64,000 nucleotides of DNA from Knoellia flava TL1 (GCF_000768675.1 NZ_AVPI01000019.1:1-64000), one strand, 5' to 3'; positions 18,076 to 27,156 are shown, counted from the stretch's first letter. Notes: generated by a model not told the origin, from the letters alone. Made by a program: numbers and translations.

Positions 18076-18161
18076 GCCGTTCTCCGTGGCGCACAGACCC
18101 GTGACGGCCGGACGTCGCACCCCGGTCCTCCCCCACCCACGGCGCATGACAGGCTGGGCGC

Positions 18162-18515
18162 GTGCAGCCCGTCCCCCCGGAGGAGTTCGAGTCGATCGTC
18201 GAGGAGGCCCTCGACGACGTGCCCGAGGAGCTCATGGGCATGCTCGACAACGTCGTCTTCCTCGTCGAGGACGAGCCCCCCGCCGACGACCCCGAGCTCC
18301 TCGGCGTCTACGACGGGATCCCGCTCACCGAGCGCGACTCCGGCTGGGGTCTGGGCAACCTCCCGGACCGCATCACGCTCTTCCGCGGCCCGCTCACGCG
18401 AATGTGCGACGACCTCGACGACCTGCGCGAGGAGATCGCGGTGACGGTCGTCCACGAGATCGCCCACCACTTCGGCATCGACGACGCCACCCTGCACGAG
18501 CTCGGCTGGGGCTGA
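18162..18515 (+). CDS. Small zincin-like metallopeptidase family protein
   Basis: 117 aa. It has the compact fold of the DUF1025/possible-zinc-metallopeptidase family: an acidic N-terminal helix (PPEEFESIVEEALDDVPEEL), a beta region with YDGIPL, and a C-terminal HEIAHHFGID motif. This is HExxHxxGxxD, i.e. a metzincin-type motif with Asp in the third position. It is complete in length for the family. The substrate is unknown. It lies between the bc1 operon terminator and the ThrE-like gene. Confidence 0.85.
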   Translation: MQPVPPEEFESIVEEALDDVPEELMGMLDNVVFLVEDEPPADDPELLGVYDGIPLTERDSGWGLGNLPDRITLFRGPLTRMCDDLDDLREEIAVTVVHEIAHHFGIDDATLHELGWG

Positions 18516-18534
18516 GCCCTGCGGCGCCTGCCGC

Positions 18535-18540
18535 TACCGT
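18535..18540 (+). promoter_or_regulatory. -10 element TACCGT of the ThrE-like exporter (leaderless)
   Basis: TAnnnT hexamer 6 nt before the GTG at 18547. Confidence 0.6.
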
Positions 18541-18546
18541 GCTCGG

Positions 18547-19848
18547 GTGAGCCACCCCGCCGCCCCCGATTCGCACGCGACGCATGAGGACCGAGACCGC
18601 CGCGTGCTCTCGTGGATCGGGGCCGGCCTCCTTGCCGGCGGCATGCCGGTCCACGAGGTCGAGGAGGACATCCGGGACGTGGCACGATCCCTCGGCCACC
18701 CAGGGGCACAGGTGGCCTGCTCACCCACCGGGCTGCTCGTCTCGCTGACGTCCGGGGGGCCGTCGACCTTCGAGCAGGTCGACGGTGGGCTGCGCCTCGA
18801 CCAGCTCGCGGACGTCCTCGCCCTCGAGGCCGCCCTGCGGGCCGGGCACCTGGATCCGGACGAGTGCCTGTCAACGCTCGCGGGACTGCGGGCACAGCCG
18901 CACCGCTACCGCACCGCCGGGTTCGTGGTGGGCGCCATACTCTCGGGCGTCGGCATCGGGCTGGTCCTCGCGCCGTCAGCAGCCTCACTCCTCTTCACGC
19001 TCGTCGTGGCGCCGTTGACGCCGCTCTTCGTGCTGCTCGTGGCGCGCGACCGCGCGCTTCGCACCCTCACGCCCTTCCTCGCGGGCTTCGTCGTGGCCCT
19101 GCTGGCCTTCTTCGCTGCCGAGGCTGGCTGGGTGGACGCGCCCCTGCGGACGCTGGTGGCACCCATCGCCGTGCTGCTTCCGGGGGCCCTCATCGTCACC
19201 GGCCTCACTGAGCTGGCCGCCGGGGCGATGGTGGCGGGCAGCTCACGTCTCGCCTTCGGTCTCGTGCAGCTGTTGCTCTTCGTCCTCGGCGTCGGAGCCG
19301 CCCTGGCTGTGACGGACGGGGGCGCCGACCTCCTCGACACGGCCTCTCCGGGGGCCCTGGGCTGGTGGGCCCCGCTCGTCGGTCTTGCCGTCGTCACCGT
19401 CGCGATCGCCCTCCTGGAGTCGGTCCCCATCCGTCAGGCACCCTGGCTGGCGACGGGCATCCTCGTCACCTTCAGCGCCCAGTCCCTCACTCTGGCGGTC
19501 GTCGAGGCGAGGTGGGCCGGAGCGTTCGCCGGAGCCGTCGTGGCAGCCCTGTTCTCGACGCTGCTGGAGTACGTGCGGCCCGAGCTGCCCCGGATGGTGG
19601 CCTTCCTCCCGAGCTTCTGGCTGCTCGTGCCTGGCTCGTTGGGACTCATCTCGATGGCGCAGTTCGAGGTCGGACCCGGAGAGGCCGCGATCGCGCTCGT
19701 CGACGTCGTGGTCGTCGTCGCCGCCATCGCCCTCGGAGTCATCGTCGGGGCAGCGCTCGCGGCCCCGTTGAGGCGGTTGGCGCGGCCGCTGGGCCTTCCG
19801 CACCTCCGTAGGCTCATGACAGCCCGGCGCCGTCGCCGGAGCGCCTGA
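18547..19848 (+). CDS. Threonine/serine exporter (ThrE) family membrane protein
   Basis: 433 aa. The N-terminal ~120 residues are a soluble ThrE/DUF1212-type domain (GAGLLAGGMPVHEVEEDIRDVARSLG). About ten hydrophobic helices follow, in the order of the two ThrE membrane modules. The PGALIVTGLTELAAG segment is characteristic of the first membrane module. The predicted role is proton-driven export of threonine/serine, as for Corynebacterium ThrE; the specific substrate is inference. It is monocistronic, with its own leaderless promoter and a hairpin downstream. Confidence 0.85.
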   Translation: MSHPAAPDSHATHEDRDRRVLSWIGAGLLAGGMPVHEVEEDIRDVARSLGHPGAQVACSPTGLLVSLTSGGPSTFEQVDGGLRLDQLADVLALEAALRAGHLDPDECLSTLAGLRAQPHRYRTAGFVVGAILSGVGIGLVLAPSAASLLFTLVVAPLTPLFVLLVARDRALRTLTPFLAGFVVALLAFFAAEAGWVDAPLRTLVAPIAVLLPGALIVTGLTELAAGAMVAGSSRLAFGLVQLLLFVLGVGAALAVTDGGADLLDTASPGALGWWAPLVGLAVVTVAIALLESVPIRQAPWLATGILVTFSAQSLTLAVVEARWAGAFAGAVVAALFSTLLEYVRPELPRMVAFLPSFWLLVPGSLGLISMAQFEVGPGEAAIALVDVVVVVAAIALGVIVGAALAAPLRRLARPLGLPHLRRLMTARRRRRSA

Positions 19849-19894
19849 GAGCCTCCGAGTGAGCGTCCCGGACCGCGCCCGGGCGACAGACGAC

Positions 19895-19928
19895 GGAGCC
19901 GGTCACCTCGGATGAGGTGACCGGCTCC
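19895..19928. terminator. Bidirectional hairpin between the ThrE-like gene and ctaF
   Basis: A perfect 15-bp stem with a 4-nt GGAT loop between convergent genes. Confidence 0.8.
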
Positions 19929-19949
19929 CGACGATGCTGCGGACCCGCG

Positions 19950-20354
19950 TCAGAGTGCGTGCGGCCCGCGCCAGTACTCGAAGACCCAGCCGATGAGGGC
20001 GGGGATGGCGAGGGCGGCGCCGAGGGCGACGATCCACCAGCCGATCGCGAGACCGAGGAAGATCAGCGCCGAGGCGCCGGCGAGGAAGAGCGGCTGCCAG
20101 CTGTGCGGGCTGAAGAAGCCGTAGTCACCGGCGATGTCGCTGATCTCGCCGAGCGGGTCGTCCTCCGGCGGGACCCCCTCGAGCTTGCGACGGGTGATGT
20201 TGAGGTAGCCGGCGATCATGAAGCCGAGCAGGGCGCCGAGGACGAGCCCCGTGACGCCGACCGGCTCGGAGAAGTCGTTCCACAGGCCGTAGATGACCGC
20301 CATGAGGGCCGCGAAGCCACCGAAGAGGTAGCCGATCCGTTCCATCGCGACCAT
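19950..20354 (-). CDS. ctaF: Cytochrome c oxidase subunit IV (actinobacterial type)
   Basis: 134 aa with four hydrophobic segments and the conserved SPHSWQPLFLA motif of the actinobacterial subunit IV family. It lies 3 nt after ctaD on the same strand, forming ctaC-ctaD-ctaF. It is a small structural subunit of the aa3 oxidase. The length and the central EDDPLGEISDIAGDYGFFSP stretch match the family well. Confidence 0.93.
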   Translation of the reverse strand: MVAMERIGYLFGGFAALMAVIYGLWNDFSEPVGVTGLVLGALLGFMIAGYLNITRRKLEGVPPEDDPLGEISDIAGDYGFFSPHSWQPLFLAGASALIFLGLAIGWWIVALGAALAIPALIGWVFEYWRGPHAL

Positions 20355-20357
20355 GGG

Positions 20358-22109
20358 TCAGTGCTCCTGCTTCTTCGTGTTGGACATCGCGTCGTCGCCG
20401 AGGTCGGCAGGACCGAGCGCCTTGACGAGCCCCGTGCGCTCGTAGCCGGCCGGGGCCGCCTCCGGGTGGTTGAGGTCGAAGGCGGGGCGCTCCGAGCGGA
20501 TCCGCGGGATCGAGTCGAAGTTGTGCCGCGGCGGCGGGCACGAGGTCGCCCACTCCAGCGAGGCGCCGTAGCCCCACGGGTCGTCGGTCTCGACGAGCGG
20601 CGCGTGGCGCCACGTCTTCCACACGTTGTAGAAGAACGGGATCATCGAGGCGCCGAGGAGGAAGGCACCGGTGGTCGACACCTGGTTGGCGAAGGTGAAG
20701 CCGTCCTCGGGGAGGTAGTCGGCGTAGCGGCGGGGCATGCCCCAGATGCCGAGGAGGTGCTGGATGAGGAAGGTCGTGTGGAAGCCGATGAAGAGCATCC
20801 AGAAGTGGACCTTGCCGAGCTTCTCGTCAAGCATGCGGCCGGTGAGCTTGGGCCACCAGAAGTAGAACCCGCCGAACATCGCGAAGACGACCGTGCCGAA
20901 CACGACGTAGTGGAAGTGCGCCACGACGAAGTAGCTGTCGGTGAGGTGGAAGTCGAGCGCCGGGCTGGCGAGGATGACGCCGGTGAGGCCACCGAAGAGG
21001 AAGGTGACGAGGAAGCCGAGCGCCCAGAGCATCGGCGTCTCGAAGCTGAGCTTGCCGCCCCACATCGTGCCGATCCAGTTGAAGAACTTCACGCCGGTCG
21101 GCACGGCGATGAGCATCGTCATGATCGCGAAGAAGGGCAGGAGGACCTGTCCGGTGCCGTACATGTGGTGCGCCCAGACCGAGACCGACAGCGCCGCGAT
21201 GGCGATCGTCGCGTAGACGAGGGTCTTGTAGCCGAAGACCGGCTTGCGCGAGAACACCGGGATGATCTCGGAGATGATCCCGAAGAAGGGCAGCGCGATG
21301 ACATAGACCTCGGGGTGGCCGAAGAACCAGAAGATGTGCTGCCAGAGCATCACTCCCCCGCTGTCGGGGTCGAAGATGTGCGCCCCGAAGCGTCGGTCGG
21401 CGCCGAGTGCGAAGAGAGCGGCGGCCAGGGCCGGGAAGATGAGCAGGACGAGGATCGACGTGATGAGCACGGTCCACACGAAGATCGGCATCCGGAACAT
21501 CGTCATGCCGGGGGCGCGCATCGTGAGGATCGTCGTGATGAAGTTGACCGACCCGAGGATGGTGCCGAAGCCGGCGAGGGCGAGGCCGAAGACCCAGAGG
21601 TCGCCACCGTGGCCGGGGCTGTAGGACGCGTCGGACAGCGGCGTGTAGGCGAACCAGCCGAACGCAGCGGCACCACCGGGGGTGAGGAAGCCACCGGCGG
21701 CGATGAGACCGCCGAAGAGGTAGAGCCAGTACGCGAACATGTTGAGGCGCGGGAACGACACGTCCGGCGCACCGATCTGCAGCGGCATGAGCGCGTTGGC
21801 GAACGCGGCGAAGAGCGGCGTCGCGAAGAGCAGCAGCATGATCGTGCCGTGCATGGTGAACAGCTGGTTGAACTGGTCGGGGTTGTCGACGACCTGCATG
21901 CCCGGCTGCATGAGCTCGGCGCGGATGATGAGCGCCATGAGGCCGCCCAGCAGGAACCACGCGAACGAGGTGATGAAGTAGAGGTTGCCGATGACCTTGT
22001 GGTCGGTCGTCGTCATCCACTTGACGACCGTGGCACCCGGGGCCACCCGCGGGTGACGGACGGTCTCGCGCTCACGGAGCATCGTGCGGGATTCGGTTGC
22101 GGCGCTCAT
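20358..22109 (-). CDS. ctaD: Cytochrome c oxidase subunit I
   Basis: 583 aa with twelve transmembrane helices. It binds haem a and the haem a3-CuB centre where O2 is reduced. Seen: the CuB/haem region [19 protein letters not shown] (His and the cross-linking-type Tyr), HHMYGTG (CuB His pair), and the C-terminal [12 protein letters not shown] with both haem-ligand His residues. It lies 4 nt after ctaC and directly before ctaF, so one operon. No GTATGCC motif occurs across this gene. Confidence 0.97.
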   Translation of the reverse strand: MSAATESRTMLRERETVRHPRVAPGATVVKWMTTTDHKVIGNLYFITSFAWFLLGGLMALIIRAELMQPGMQVVDNPDQFNQLFTMHGTIMLLLFATPLFAAFANALMPLQIGAPDVSFPRLNMFAYWLYLFGGLIAAGGFLTPGGAAAFGWFAYTPLSDASYSPGHGGDLWVFGLALAGFGTILGSVNFITTILTMRAPGMTMFRMPIFVWTVLITSILVLLIFPALAAALFALGADRRFGAHIFDPDSGGVMLWQHIFWFFGHPEVYVIALPFFGIISEIIPVFSRKPVFGYKTLVYATIAIAALSVSVWAHHMYGTGQVLLPFFAIMTMLIAVPTGVKFFNWIGTMWGGKLSFETPMLWALGFLVTFLFGGLTGVILASPALDFHLTDSYFVVAHFHYVVFGTVVFAMFGGFYFWWPKLTGRMLDEKLGKVHFWMLFIGFHTTFLIQHLLGIWGMPRRYADYLPEDGFTFANQVSTTGAFLLGASMIPFFYNVWKTWRHAPLVETDDPWGYGASLEWATSCPPPRHNFDSIPRIRSERPAFDLNHPEAAPAGYERTGLVKALGPADLGDDAMSNTKKQEH

Positions 22110-22113
22110 GGGT

Positions 22114-23007
22114 TCAGTTCCTCAGTTCCTCGGGCAGGAGCTCGTCCTCGCCGGGCACGAGGCCCGAGCCGTCGCGGTTCAGTTCGGTGCCGAGCATGCC
22201 GGTCTGGCCCCGCGACTTGAGGTCGGCGATGTGCGCGTCGTACTCGGCGCGCGGGACGACCTTGACGTTGAACAGCATCTGGGAGTGGTAGGCGCCGCAG
22301 AGCTCGGCGCACTTGCCCTTGAAGGTCCCCTCCTCGGTCGGCACGACCTGGAACTTGTTGACCTTGCCCGGGATCATGTCGAGCTTCTGGAGGAACTGCG
22401 GCACCCAGAAGGAGTGGATGACGTCGCGCGACGTGAGGACGAACTCGACGCGCTCGTCGACGGGGAGGTAGAGCGTCGGGATCGTCTCCTCGGCGCCCGG
22501 CTGGCCGGTCATGATGGCCTGCGTGCCGACCTCGTGGACGTCGTCCTCGACGTAGTTGAAGTCCCAGGACCACTGCTTGCCGACGACGTTGACCGTCACG
22601 GCGGGGTCCTCGCTCGTGTCGAGCAGGGCGGTCTGGTCCTTGGCGGTGAAGAAGAAGAAGGTCGCGACCATGAAGATCGGGACGATCGTGTAGAGGATCT
22701 CGAGCGGCACGTTGTAGCGCAGCTGGACCGGGAGCTCGTTGTCGTCACGGCGACGGCGGTAGGCCACGACGCACCACGCGGTGAGTCCCCAGACGAGGAC
22801 GCCGACGGCGAGGCACGCGATCCACGCGCCGATCCACAGGTCACGCACGCGCTCGGAGTTCTCGGTGACGCCGCGGGGCAGGAAGCCGTCCTCGAACTTG
22901 CCCAGCTCACACCCGCTGAGCGCCACCATCGCGCCCACGGCCAGGACGGACCAGAGGGCCAGTCGCCGACCCCGGGAACGGGGGTTGAGTTGGTCGTGCT
23001 GAGGCAC
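22114..23007 (-). CDS. ctaC: Cytochrome c oxidase subunit II (lipoprotein)
   Basis: 297 aa from the GTG at 23007, which has CAGGAGG eight nucleotides upstream; in-frame codons before it look like leader. The signal ends in a lipobox (LSGC), so the mature protein is lipid-anchored. Two transmembrane helices follow, then the periplasm-facing cupredoxin domain with the CuA ligands in [12 protein letters not shown]. It receives electrons from QcrC. It is the first gene of ctaC-ctaD-ctaF and diverges from the desulfurase-like gene with about 90 nt between the starts. Confidence 0.95.
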   Translation of the reverse strand: MPQHDQLNPRSRGRRLALWSVLAVGAMVALSGCELGKFEDGFLPRGVTENSERVRDLWIGAWIACLAVGVLVWGLTAWCVVAYRRRRDDNELPVQLRYNVPLEILYTIVPIFMVATFFFFTAKDQTALLDTSEDPAVTVNVVGKQWSWDFNYVEDDVHEVGTQAIMTGQPGAEETIPTLYLPVDERVEFVLTSRDVIHSFWVPQFLQKLDMIPGKVNKFQVVPTEEGTFKGKCAELCGAYHSQMLFNVKVVPRAEYDAHIADLKSRGQTGMLGTELNRDGSGLVPGEDELLPEELRN

Positions 23008-23087
23008 CGCGGCACCCTCCTGCGTCGTCTGCTGGAACACGACAAACAGTAGTGCATGCTGCGGAACTCGCCGGGGACGGGGGGCGT

Positions 23088-23093
23088 TACGGT
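23088..23093 (+). promoter_or_regulatory. -10 element TACGGT of the desulfurase-like gene (leaderless)
   Basis: TAnnnT hexamer 6 nt before the GTG at 23100. Confidence 0.6.
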
Positions 23094-23099
23094 CGAGGC

Positions 23100-24227
23100 G
23101 TGCTGGACGCCACCCGGAGCCCTCTCCACCCCGCTGCCCGGGAGACCCTTCTCGCCGCCCTCGACGCCGGCTGGGCCGACCCCCGGCGCCTGCACCGCGA
23201 GGGGCGTCAGGCGCGCCTCCTGCTCGACCGGGCCCGCGAGAGCATCGCCGCCTCCCTCGGCGCGCGTCCCGACGAGGTCTCCTTTCACCCGAGCGGCACA
23301 CACGCGCTGCGCACGGGCGTGGCCGGGCTCCGCCACGCCCGGCGGAGGGCCGCCTCGCGCATGCTCACGTCGGCCGTCGACCGGGCCGTCCTGCTCCTCG
23401 ATGCCCACGAGGCCGACCCCGACGCCGAGCCCCTGCCCGTCGACCGTCTGGGTCGGCTCTCCCCCGCGACCCTCCGCGAGGCGCTTGTGACCCACCCAGC
23501 GGCCCTCGTCGCGGTCCAGCACGCCAACGGTGAGGTCGGGACCGTCCAGCCCGTGACCGACCTCCATGACGTATGCCGTGCGGCCGACCTCCCGCTGCTC
23601 GTCGACGGCACCGCGTCGCTGGGCCGGATGGAGAGCCCGGGGGCGTGGGACGCGCTCGCCGGCGACGCGGCCACCGTCGCCGGTCCCCCGGTCGGCGTCC
23701 TCGCCGTGCGGACCGGCACCCGCTTCGACCTGCCGGGTCCGCGGTGGGAGCCCGAGCACGGCCGCGAGGTGGAGGACCCGTGGGTGCCGCTCGTGCTCGC
23801 CGCCGCCGAGGCCTGGCAGCACGCCGTTCACGAGCGGCCCGCGGAGGAAGCCGCCGCCAGGGCGCTCACCGACCGCATCCGCGCTGCCGCGGCGGCCGTG
23901 CCCGACGTCGAGGTGGCCGGCGACCCCGCCGACCGGCTCCCGCACGTCGTCACCTTCAGCGCGCTCTACGTCGACGGCGAGAGCATCGTCGGCGAGCTCG
24001 ACCGGCGTGGGATCGAGGTGGCCTCGGGATCGGCCTGCACGTCGAGCCGGCTCGAGCCCAGCCACGTCCTCGCCGCCATGGGCGCGCTCACCCACGGCAA
24101 CGTCCGGGTCACCCTGCCGCTGGCCGCCGTCCGGTCCGAGCGTGCCGACGACGTCGACGCTCTGTGCCGCGAGCTCCCGACGGTGGTCGCAGAGCTGCGG
24201 GCCCGCCTCGGGGTCGACGACCTGTGA
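23100..24227 (+). CDS. Cysteine-desulfurase-like (NifS/IscS fold) protein lacking the PLP lysine
   Basis: 375 aa, a full-length class V aminotransferase fold. The catalytic cysteine loop is kept (ASGSACTSSRLEPSHVLAAMG). Three PLP-site residues are not: the Schiff-base Lys expected in the SAHK-GGP segment is replaced (DAATVAGPPVGVLAVR, Lys to Val), the ring-stacking His of the SAVEH motif is Arg (SAVDRAVLL), and the Gln of VDGVQ is Ala (VDGTASLG); the Asp of VDG is kept. As a classical desulfurase it should therefore be inactive. It overlaps by 4 nt with a TusA-like sulfur carrier, so a role as persulfide acceptor or scaffold is possible. It diverges from ctaC. Confidence 0.88.
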   Translation: MLDATRSPLHPAARETLLAALDAGWADPRRLHREGRQARLLLDRARESIAASLGARPDEVSFHPSGTHALRTGVAGLRHARRRAASRMLTSAVDRAVLLLDAHEADPDAEPLPVDRLGRLSPATLREALVTHPAALVAVQHANGEVGTVQPVTDLHDVCRAADLPLLVDGTASLGRMESPGAWDALAGDAATVAGPPVGVLAVRTGTRFDLPGPRWEPEHGREVEDPWVPLVLAAAEAWQHAVHERPAEEAAARALTDRIRAAAAAVPDVEVAGDPADRLPHVVTFSALYVDGESIVGELDRRGIEVASGSACTSSRLEPSHVLAAMGALTHGNVRVTLPLAAVRSERADDVDALCRELPTVVAELRARLGVDDL

Positions 24228-24448
24228 ACGAGAGCCCTGACCTCGACGCGCGCGGCCTCCTGTGCCCGCTGCCCGTCATCCGGCTCGCCCGCCTCGCCCG
24301 CGACCTGCCGCCGGGCTCCGCACTGCTCGTCCTCGCCGACGACCCGGCCGCCGAGTCGGACATCCCCGCCTGGGCGCGGATGCGCGGACACGAGGTGAGG
24401 CTCGAGCGCAGGGGTGGGCACACGGCATACACGGTCGTGCTGGGGTGA
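24224..24448 (+). CDS. TusA-family sulfurtransferase/sulfur carrier
   Basis: 74 aa. The N-terminal signature LDARGLLCPLPVIRLARL contains the CPxP motif whose Cys carries persulfide in TusA proteins. The GTG start overlaps the stop of the desulfurase-like gene (GTGA), suggesting a fixed 1:1 partnership. It ends 7 nt before the convergent aat gene. Sulfur relay for tRNA thiolation, molybdopterin or other targets are options; nothing nearby decides. Confidence 0.9.
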   Translation: MNESPDLDARGLLCPLPVIRLARLARDLPPGSALLVLADDPAAESDIPAWARMRGHEVRLERRGGHTAYTVVLG

Positions 24449-24455
24449 GCTCCGC

Positions 24456-25142
24456 TCAGCAGAAGCGGAGGTCCGGGGCCTCGAGGGCCACGGCGAGCGC
24501 CTCGAGGTAGCGCCGGCGCGGCCACTCGACGACGCCGAGGCGCTCGAGGTGGCCGGTGCTCCACTGGACGTCGATGATCCGGCGCTCGTCGCCGTCGGCA
24601 CGCACCAGGTCGACGAGCGCGGCGAGGGCCACCTTCGACGCGTCGCGCTCGAGGTGGAACATCGACTCGCCCGCGAAGAGGCCGCCGACCGCGATGCCGT
24701 AGAGCCCGCCGACGAGGCGGCCGTCGAGCCACGTCTCGACACTGTGCGCCCAGCCGAGGCGGTGCATCTCGGTGTATGCCGTGACGATCTCGTCGGTGAT
24801 CCAGCGTCCCACGCGCTCGGGGTCGCCACACAGGCGCATGACGTCGGGAAAGGCCGTGTCGACCCGGACCTCGAACCGCGACCGGGCCTTGCGCAGCGAG
24901 CGGCTCTCGCGGAAGTTCGCGGGCACGAGGACGCCGCGCGGCTCAGGCGACCACCAGCCGATGGGGCGCGCACCGTGGTCGCCGAGGCCCATCGGGAAGA
25001 GGCCGACGCGGTAGGCAGCGAGCAGCGTCCCGGGCGAGAGGTCGGCCCCGGCGGCGACGAGGTCCTCGTCCTCGGTGGGACGCAGTCGGCCCATCGCCCA
25101 CTCACCGGGTGGCGGCTCGACCGGCGGGAAGGGGACGGTCAC
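24456..25142 (-). CDS. aat: Leucyl/phenylalanyl-tRNA-protein transferase
   Basis: 228 aa, normal length. It adds Leu or Phe to N-terminal Arg/Lys of proteins, creating an N-degron for ClpS/ClpAP. Conserved segments: GLFPMG, IGWWSPEPRGVL, GWAHSVETWLDGRLVGGLYGIAVGGLFAGESMF and DVQWSTGHLERLG. The start is the GTG at 25142, 10 nt after the PfkB-kinase stop, so the pair is probably co-transcribed. Confidence 0.94.
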   Translation of the reverse strand: MTVPFPPVEPPPGEWAMGRLRPTEDEDLVAAGADLSPGTLLAAYRVGLFPMGLGDHGARPIGWWSPEPRGVLVPANFRESRSLRKARSRFEVRVDTAFPDVMRLCGDPERVGRWITDEIVTAYTEMHRLGWAHSVETWLDGRLVGGLYGIAVGGLFAGESMFHLERDASKVALAALVDLVRADGDERRIIDVQWSTGHLERLGVVEWPRRRYLEALAVALEAPDLRFC

Positions 25143-25152
25143 GACCGCGGCA

Positions 25153-26133
25153 TCAGGGCCGGGCGCAGGTGATGTGCGGCTCGACGTCGGCGGCCGAGTC
25201 GTCACCGTAGGCCTGTGCGAGCCGGTCGAGGAACGCCGACTTGTCGAGGACGTACTCCTGGGTGCCGACGGTCTCGAGGACGTAGGTGGCGAGGAGGGAG
25301 CCGATCTCGGCGCAGCGACGGTGCTCGAGGCCGGCGGACAGCCCGGTGAGGAAGCCGGCGCGGAAGGCGTCGCCGACACCCGTCGGGTCGGCGCGGCGGG
25401 CCTCGAGGGCGATCGGCACCTCGATCGGCTCCTCACCGCGGGTCTTGATGACCGCCCCGTCCTTGCCCTTGGTGATGACCCGGGTCGTCACCTGGGCGTC
25501 GATGTCGGCCTCGCTCCAGCCGGTCTTCTGCTCGGTGAGGTGGGCCTCGTACTCGTTGGTGAAGAGGTAGTCCGCGCCCTCGATGAGCGTGCGGATGAAG
25601 GGGCCGTCGGCGAAGGCGAGCTGCTGCGACGGGTCGGCGACGAAGGTGAGCCCGCGGGTCCGGCACTCGTCGGTGTGCCGCAGCATCGCCTCGGGGTCGT
25701 TGGCCCCGATGAGGACGAGGTCGAGACCCGTGGCCGCGATCGGGCCGAGCTCGATGAGCCGTGCCTCGCTCATGGCGCCGGCATAGAAGGTCGCCATCTG
25801 CGCCATGTCGTCGTCGGTCGTGCACACGAAGCGGGCGGTGTGCTTGGAGTCCGAGATGTGCACGTGGTCGCAGTCGACACCGTGCCGGGTCAGCCAGCTG
25901 CGGTAGTCGGCGAAGTCCTCGCCCGCGGCGCCGACGAGGATCGGGCGCTGACCGAGGGCGGCCATGCCGAAGCAGATGTTGCCGGCGACTCCCCCACGGC
26001 GGATCTCGAGCGAGTCGGCGAGGAACGACACCGAGATCTTGTCGAGCTGCTCGACGACGAGGGAGTCGGCGAACCGGCCCCTGAACGTCATGAGGTGGTC
26101 GGTCGCGATGGACCCGGTGACTGCGATACGCAC
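25153..26133 (-). CDS. PfkB-family carbohydrate kinase
   Basis: 326 aa. The ribokinase-fold signatures are present: RRGGVAGNICFGMAALG near residue 46 and the C-terminal DPTGVGDAFRAGFLTG with the catalytic Asp (GVGD form of the GAGD anion hole). Homologues next to ctaC/erpA in actinobacteria are annotated as adenosine kinase-like or sugar kinase; the substrate (adenosine, ribose, fructose 1-phosphate) is not decidable by eye. It is transcribed with aat. Confidence 0.9.
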   Translation of the reverse strand: MRIAVTGSIATDHLMTFRGRFADSLVVEQLDKISVSFLADSLEIRRGGVAGNICFGMAALGQRPILVGAAGEDFADYRSWLTRHGVDCDHVHISDSKHTARFVCTTDDDMAQMATFYAGAMSEARLIELGPIAATGLDLVLIGANDPEAMLRHTDECRTRGLTFVADPSQQLAFADGPFIRTLIEGADYLFTNEYEAHLTEQKTGWSEADIDAQVTTRVITKGKDGAVIKTRGEEPIEVPIALEARRADPTGVGDAFRAGFLTGLSAGLEHRRCAEIGSLLATYVLETVGTQEYVLDKSAFLDRLAQAYGDDSAADVEPHITCARP

Positions 26134-26139
26134 CCCGGC

Positions 26140-26145
26140 AACCTA
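26140..26145 (-). promoter_or_regulatory. -10 element TAGGTT of the PfkB-aat unit (leaderless)
   Basis: TAnnnT hexamer 6 nt before the GTG at 26133. Confidence 0.6.
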
Positions 26146-26215
26146 CCCCGTCCCGTGCGGTCGCAGGTCGTCGCACCGGTGACCCAGGCACCTCGCCGCA
26201 CGTCTGCCTAATTTC

Positions 26216-26248
26216 GACATCGCAAGGTACTTGACATCGCATAGTACT
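26216..26248 (+). promoter_or_regulatory. Tandem 17-nt direct repeat, probable PadR operator over a TTGACA -35
   Basis: Two copies of GACATCGCAnnGTACT start at 26216 and 26233, a 17-nt period with 14 of 16 identical positions. The second contains a perfect -35 hexamer TTGACA (26231-26236). An 18-nt gap leads to CATCGT (26255-26260), a weak -10 placed 6 nt before the padR ATG. Binding here would block RNA polymerase, as expected for PadR autoregulation. Confidence 0.75.
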
Positions 26249-26266
26249 GGGCGTCATCGTTGAGCC

Positions 26267-26614
26267 ATGCCCGCACACGACCCGCAGATGCTCAAGGGAG
26301 TCCTCGGGCTCCTCCTCCTGAGCATGCTGGCGACCGGCGACAACTACGGCTACGGCCTCGTTACGCAGCTGCGCGCCGCCGGGTTCGACGACCTCGCCGA
26401 GGGGACCGTCTACCCCGGGCTCACCCGCCTCGAGTCCGCCGGCCTGCTCGAGTCGCACCTCGTCCGCAGCGACTCCGGCCCGGCCCGCAAGTACTACCGC
26501 CTCACGCCTGCTGGGCACGCCGAGCTCGCAGCCCGGCGCACCGCGTGGGAGCACCTCGTCCAGTCCGTCCACACCGCCACCGCCACCGCGCTCATCACAG
26601 GGGAGACCGCATGA
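26267..26614 (+). CDS. PadR-family transcriptional regulator
   Basis: 115 aa. A winged helix with the PadR hallmarks: LLLLSMLATGDNYGYGLVTQLR, EGTVYPGLTRLESAGLLESHLV (recognition helix and wing) and RKYYRLTPAGHAEL, then a short dimerisation helix. It lacks a long C-terminal domain (PadR-s1 type). It overlaps the following membrane-protein gene by 4 nt (ATGA), the usual pairing of PadR-s1 regulators with HAAS/DUF1700-type membrane proteins. The signal that releases the repressor is unknown. Confidence 0.92.
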   Translation: MPAHDPQMLKGVLGLLLLSMLATGDNYGYGLVTQLRAAGFDDLAEGTVYPGLTRLESAGLLESHLVRSDSGPARKYYRLTPAGHAELAARRTAWEHLVQSVHTATATALITGETA

Positions 26615-27156
26615 ACATCGTCGACCGCGTCCGGATCGAGTCCGCGATCCTCCGCTACGACTTCTGGCTCGAGATGCGAGGGCTCCGAGGCTCACGACGC
26701 CGGGAGCTGAGGCGTGAGCTGCGGGCGAACCTCGCCGAGGCGGCGACCGACGTGGGGACCACTCGAGCCCTCTTCGGCATCGGCTCGCCCAAGCAGCTCG
26801 CGTATGCCGCGACCGACACCGACCCGTCCAGGCCGCGGTGGTCGCAGGGCGCGCTGTGGGCGGCCCTCGTCTTCGGTCTCGTGATCTTCGGCTGCATGTT
26901 CACCGCGATCGCCTTCACCGCCGGCGTGGAGGCGAGCGGAGTCGAGGGACGCAGGGTCCACGGCTTCGTCTTCCCGTGGTTCGGCGTGGACTTCGCGGCC
27001 CAGGTCGAACCGGGTCGCAGCTACGCCGCCGGCGCCGGGGGCGTCGGGGCCTACTTCCTCGGGCTCCCCCTGCTGACGTTCCTCCTCGTGGCGCAGCCGT
27101 GGCGGTTGCTCCGTCGGGAGCGGCACGCGCCCGCAGCGACCAGCGACCGCGCCTGA
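26611..27156 (+). CDS. PadR-associated membrane protein (HAAS/DUF1700-like)
   Basis: 181 aa. The N-terminal helical segment (LRYDFWLEMRGLRGSRRRELRRELRANLAEAA) resembles the HAAS domain that precedes the membrane part in proteins paired with PadR. Two strong transmembrane helices follow (~80-102 and ~145-167), separated by an extracytoplasmic loop. Function is not established; in related pairs the protein is thought to sense or respond to the membrane. Confidence 0.78.
   Translation: MNIVDRVRIESAILRYDFWLEMRGLRGSRRRELRRELRANLAEAATDVGTTRALFGIGSPKQLAYAATDTDPSRPRWSQGALWAALVFGLVIFGCMFTAIAFTAGVEASGVEGRRVHGFVFPWFGVDFAAQVEPGRSYAAGAGGVGAYFLGLPLLTFLLVAQPWRLLRRERHAPAATSDRA

Noticed and set aside
16128-22220. 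Long antisense frames over qcrB and ctaD
   Set aside because: They mirror strongly conserved respiratory genes and have no domain-like composition.
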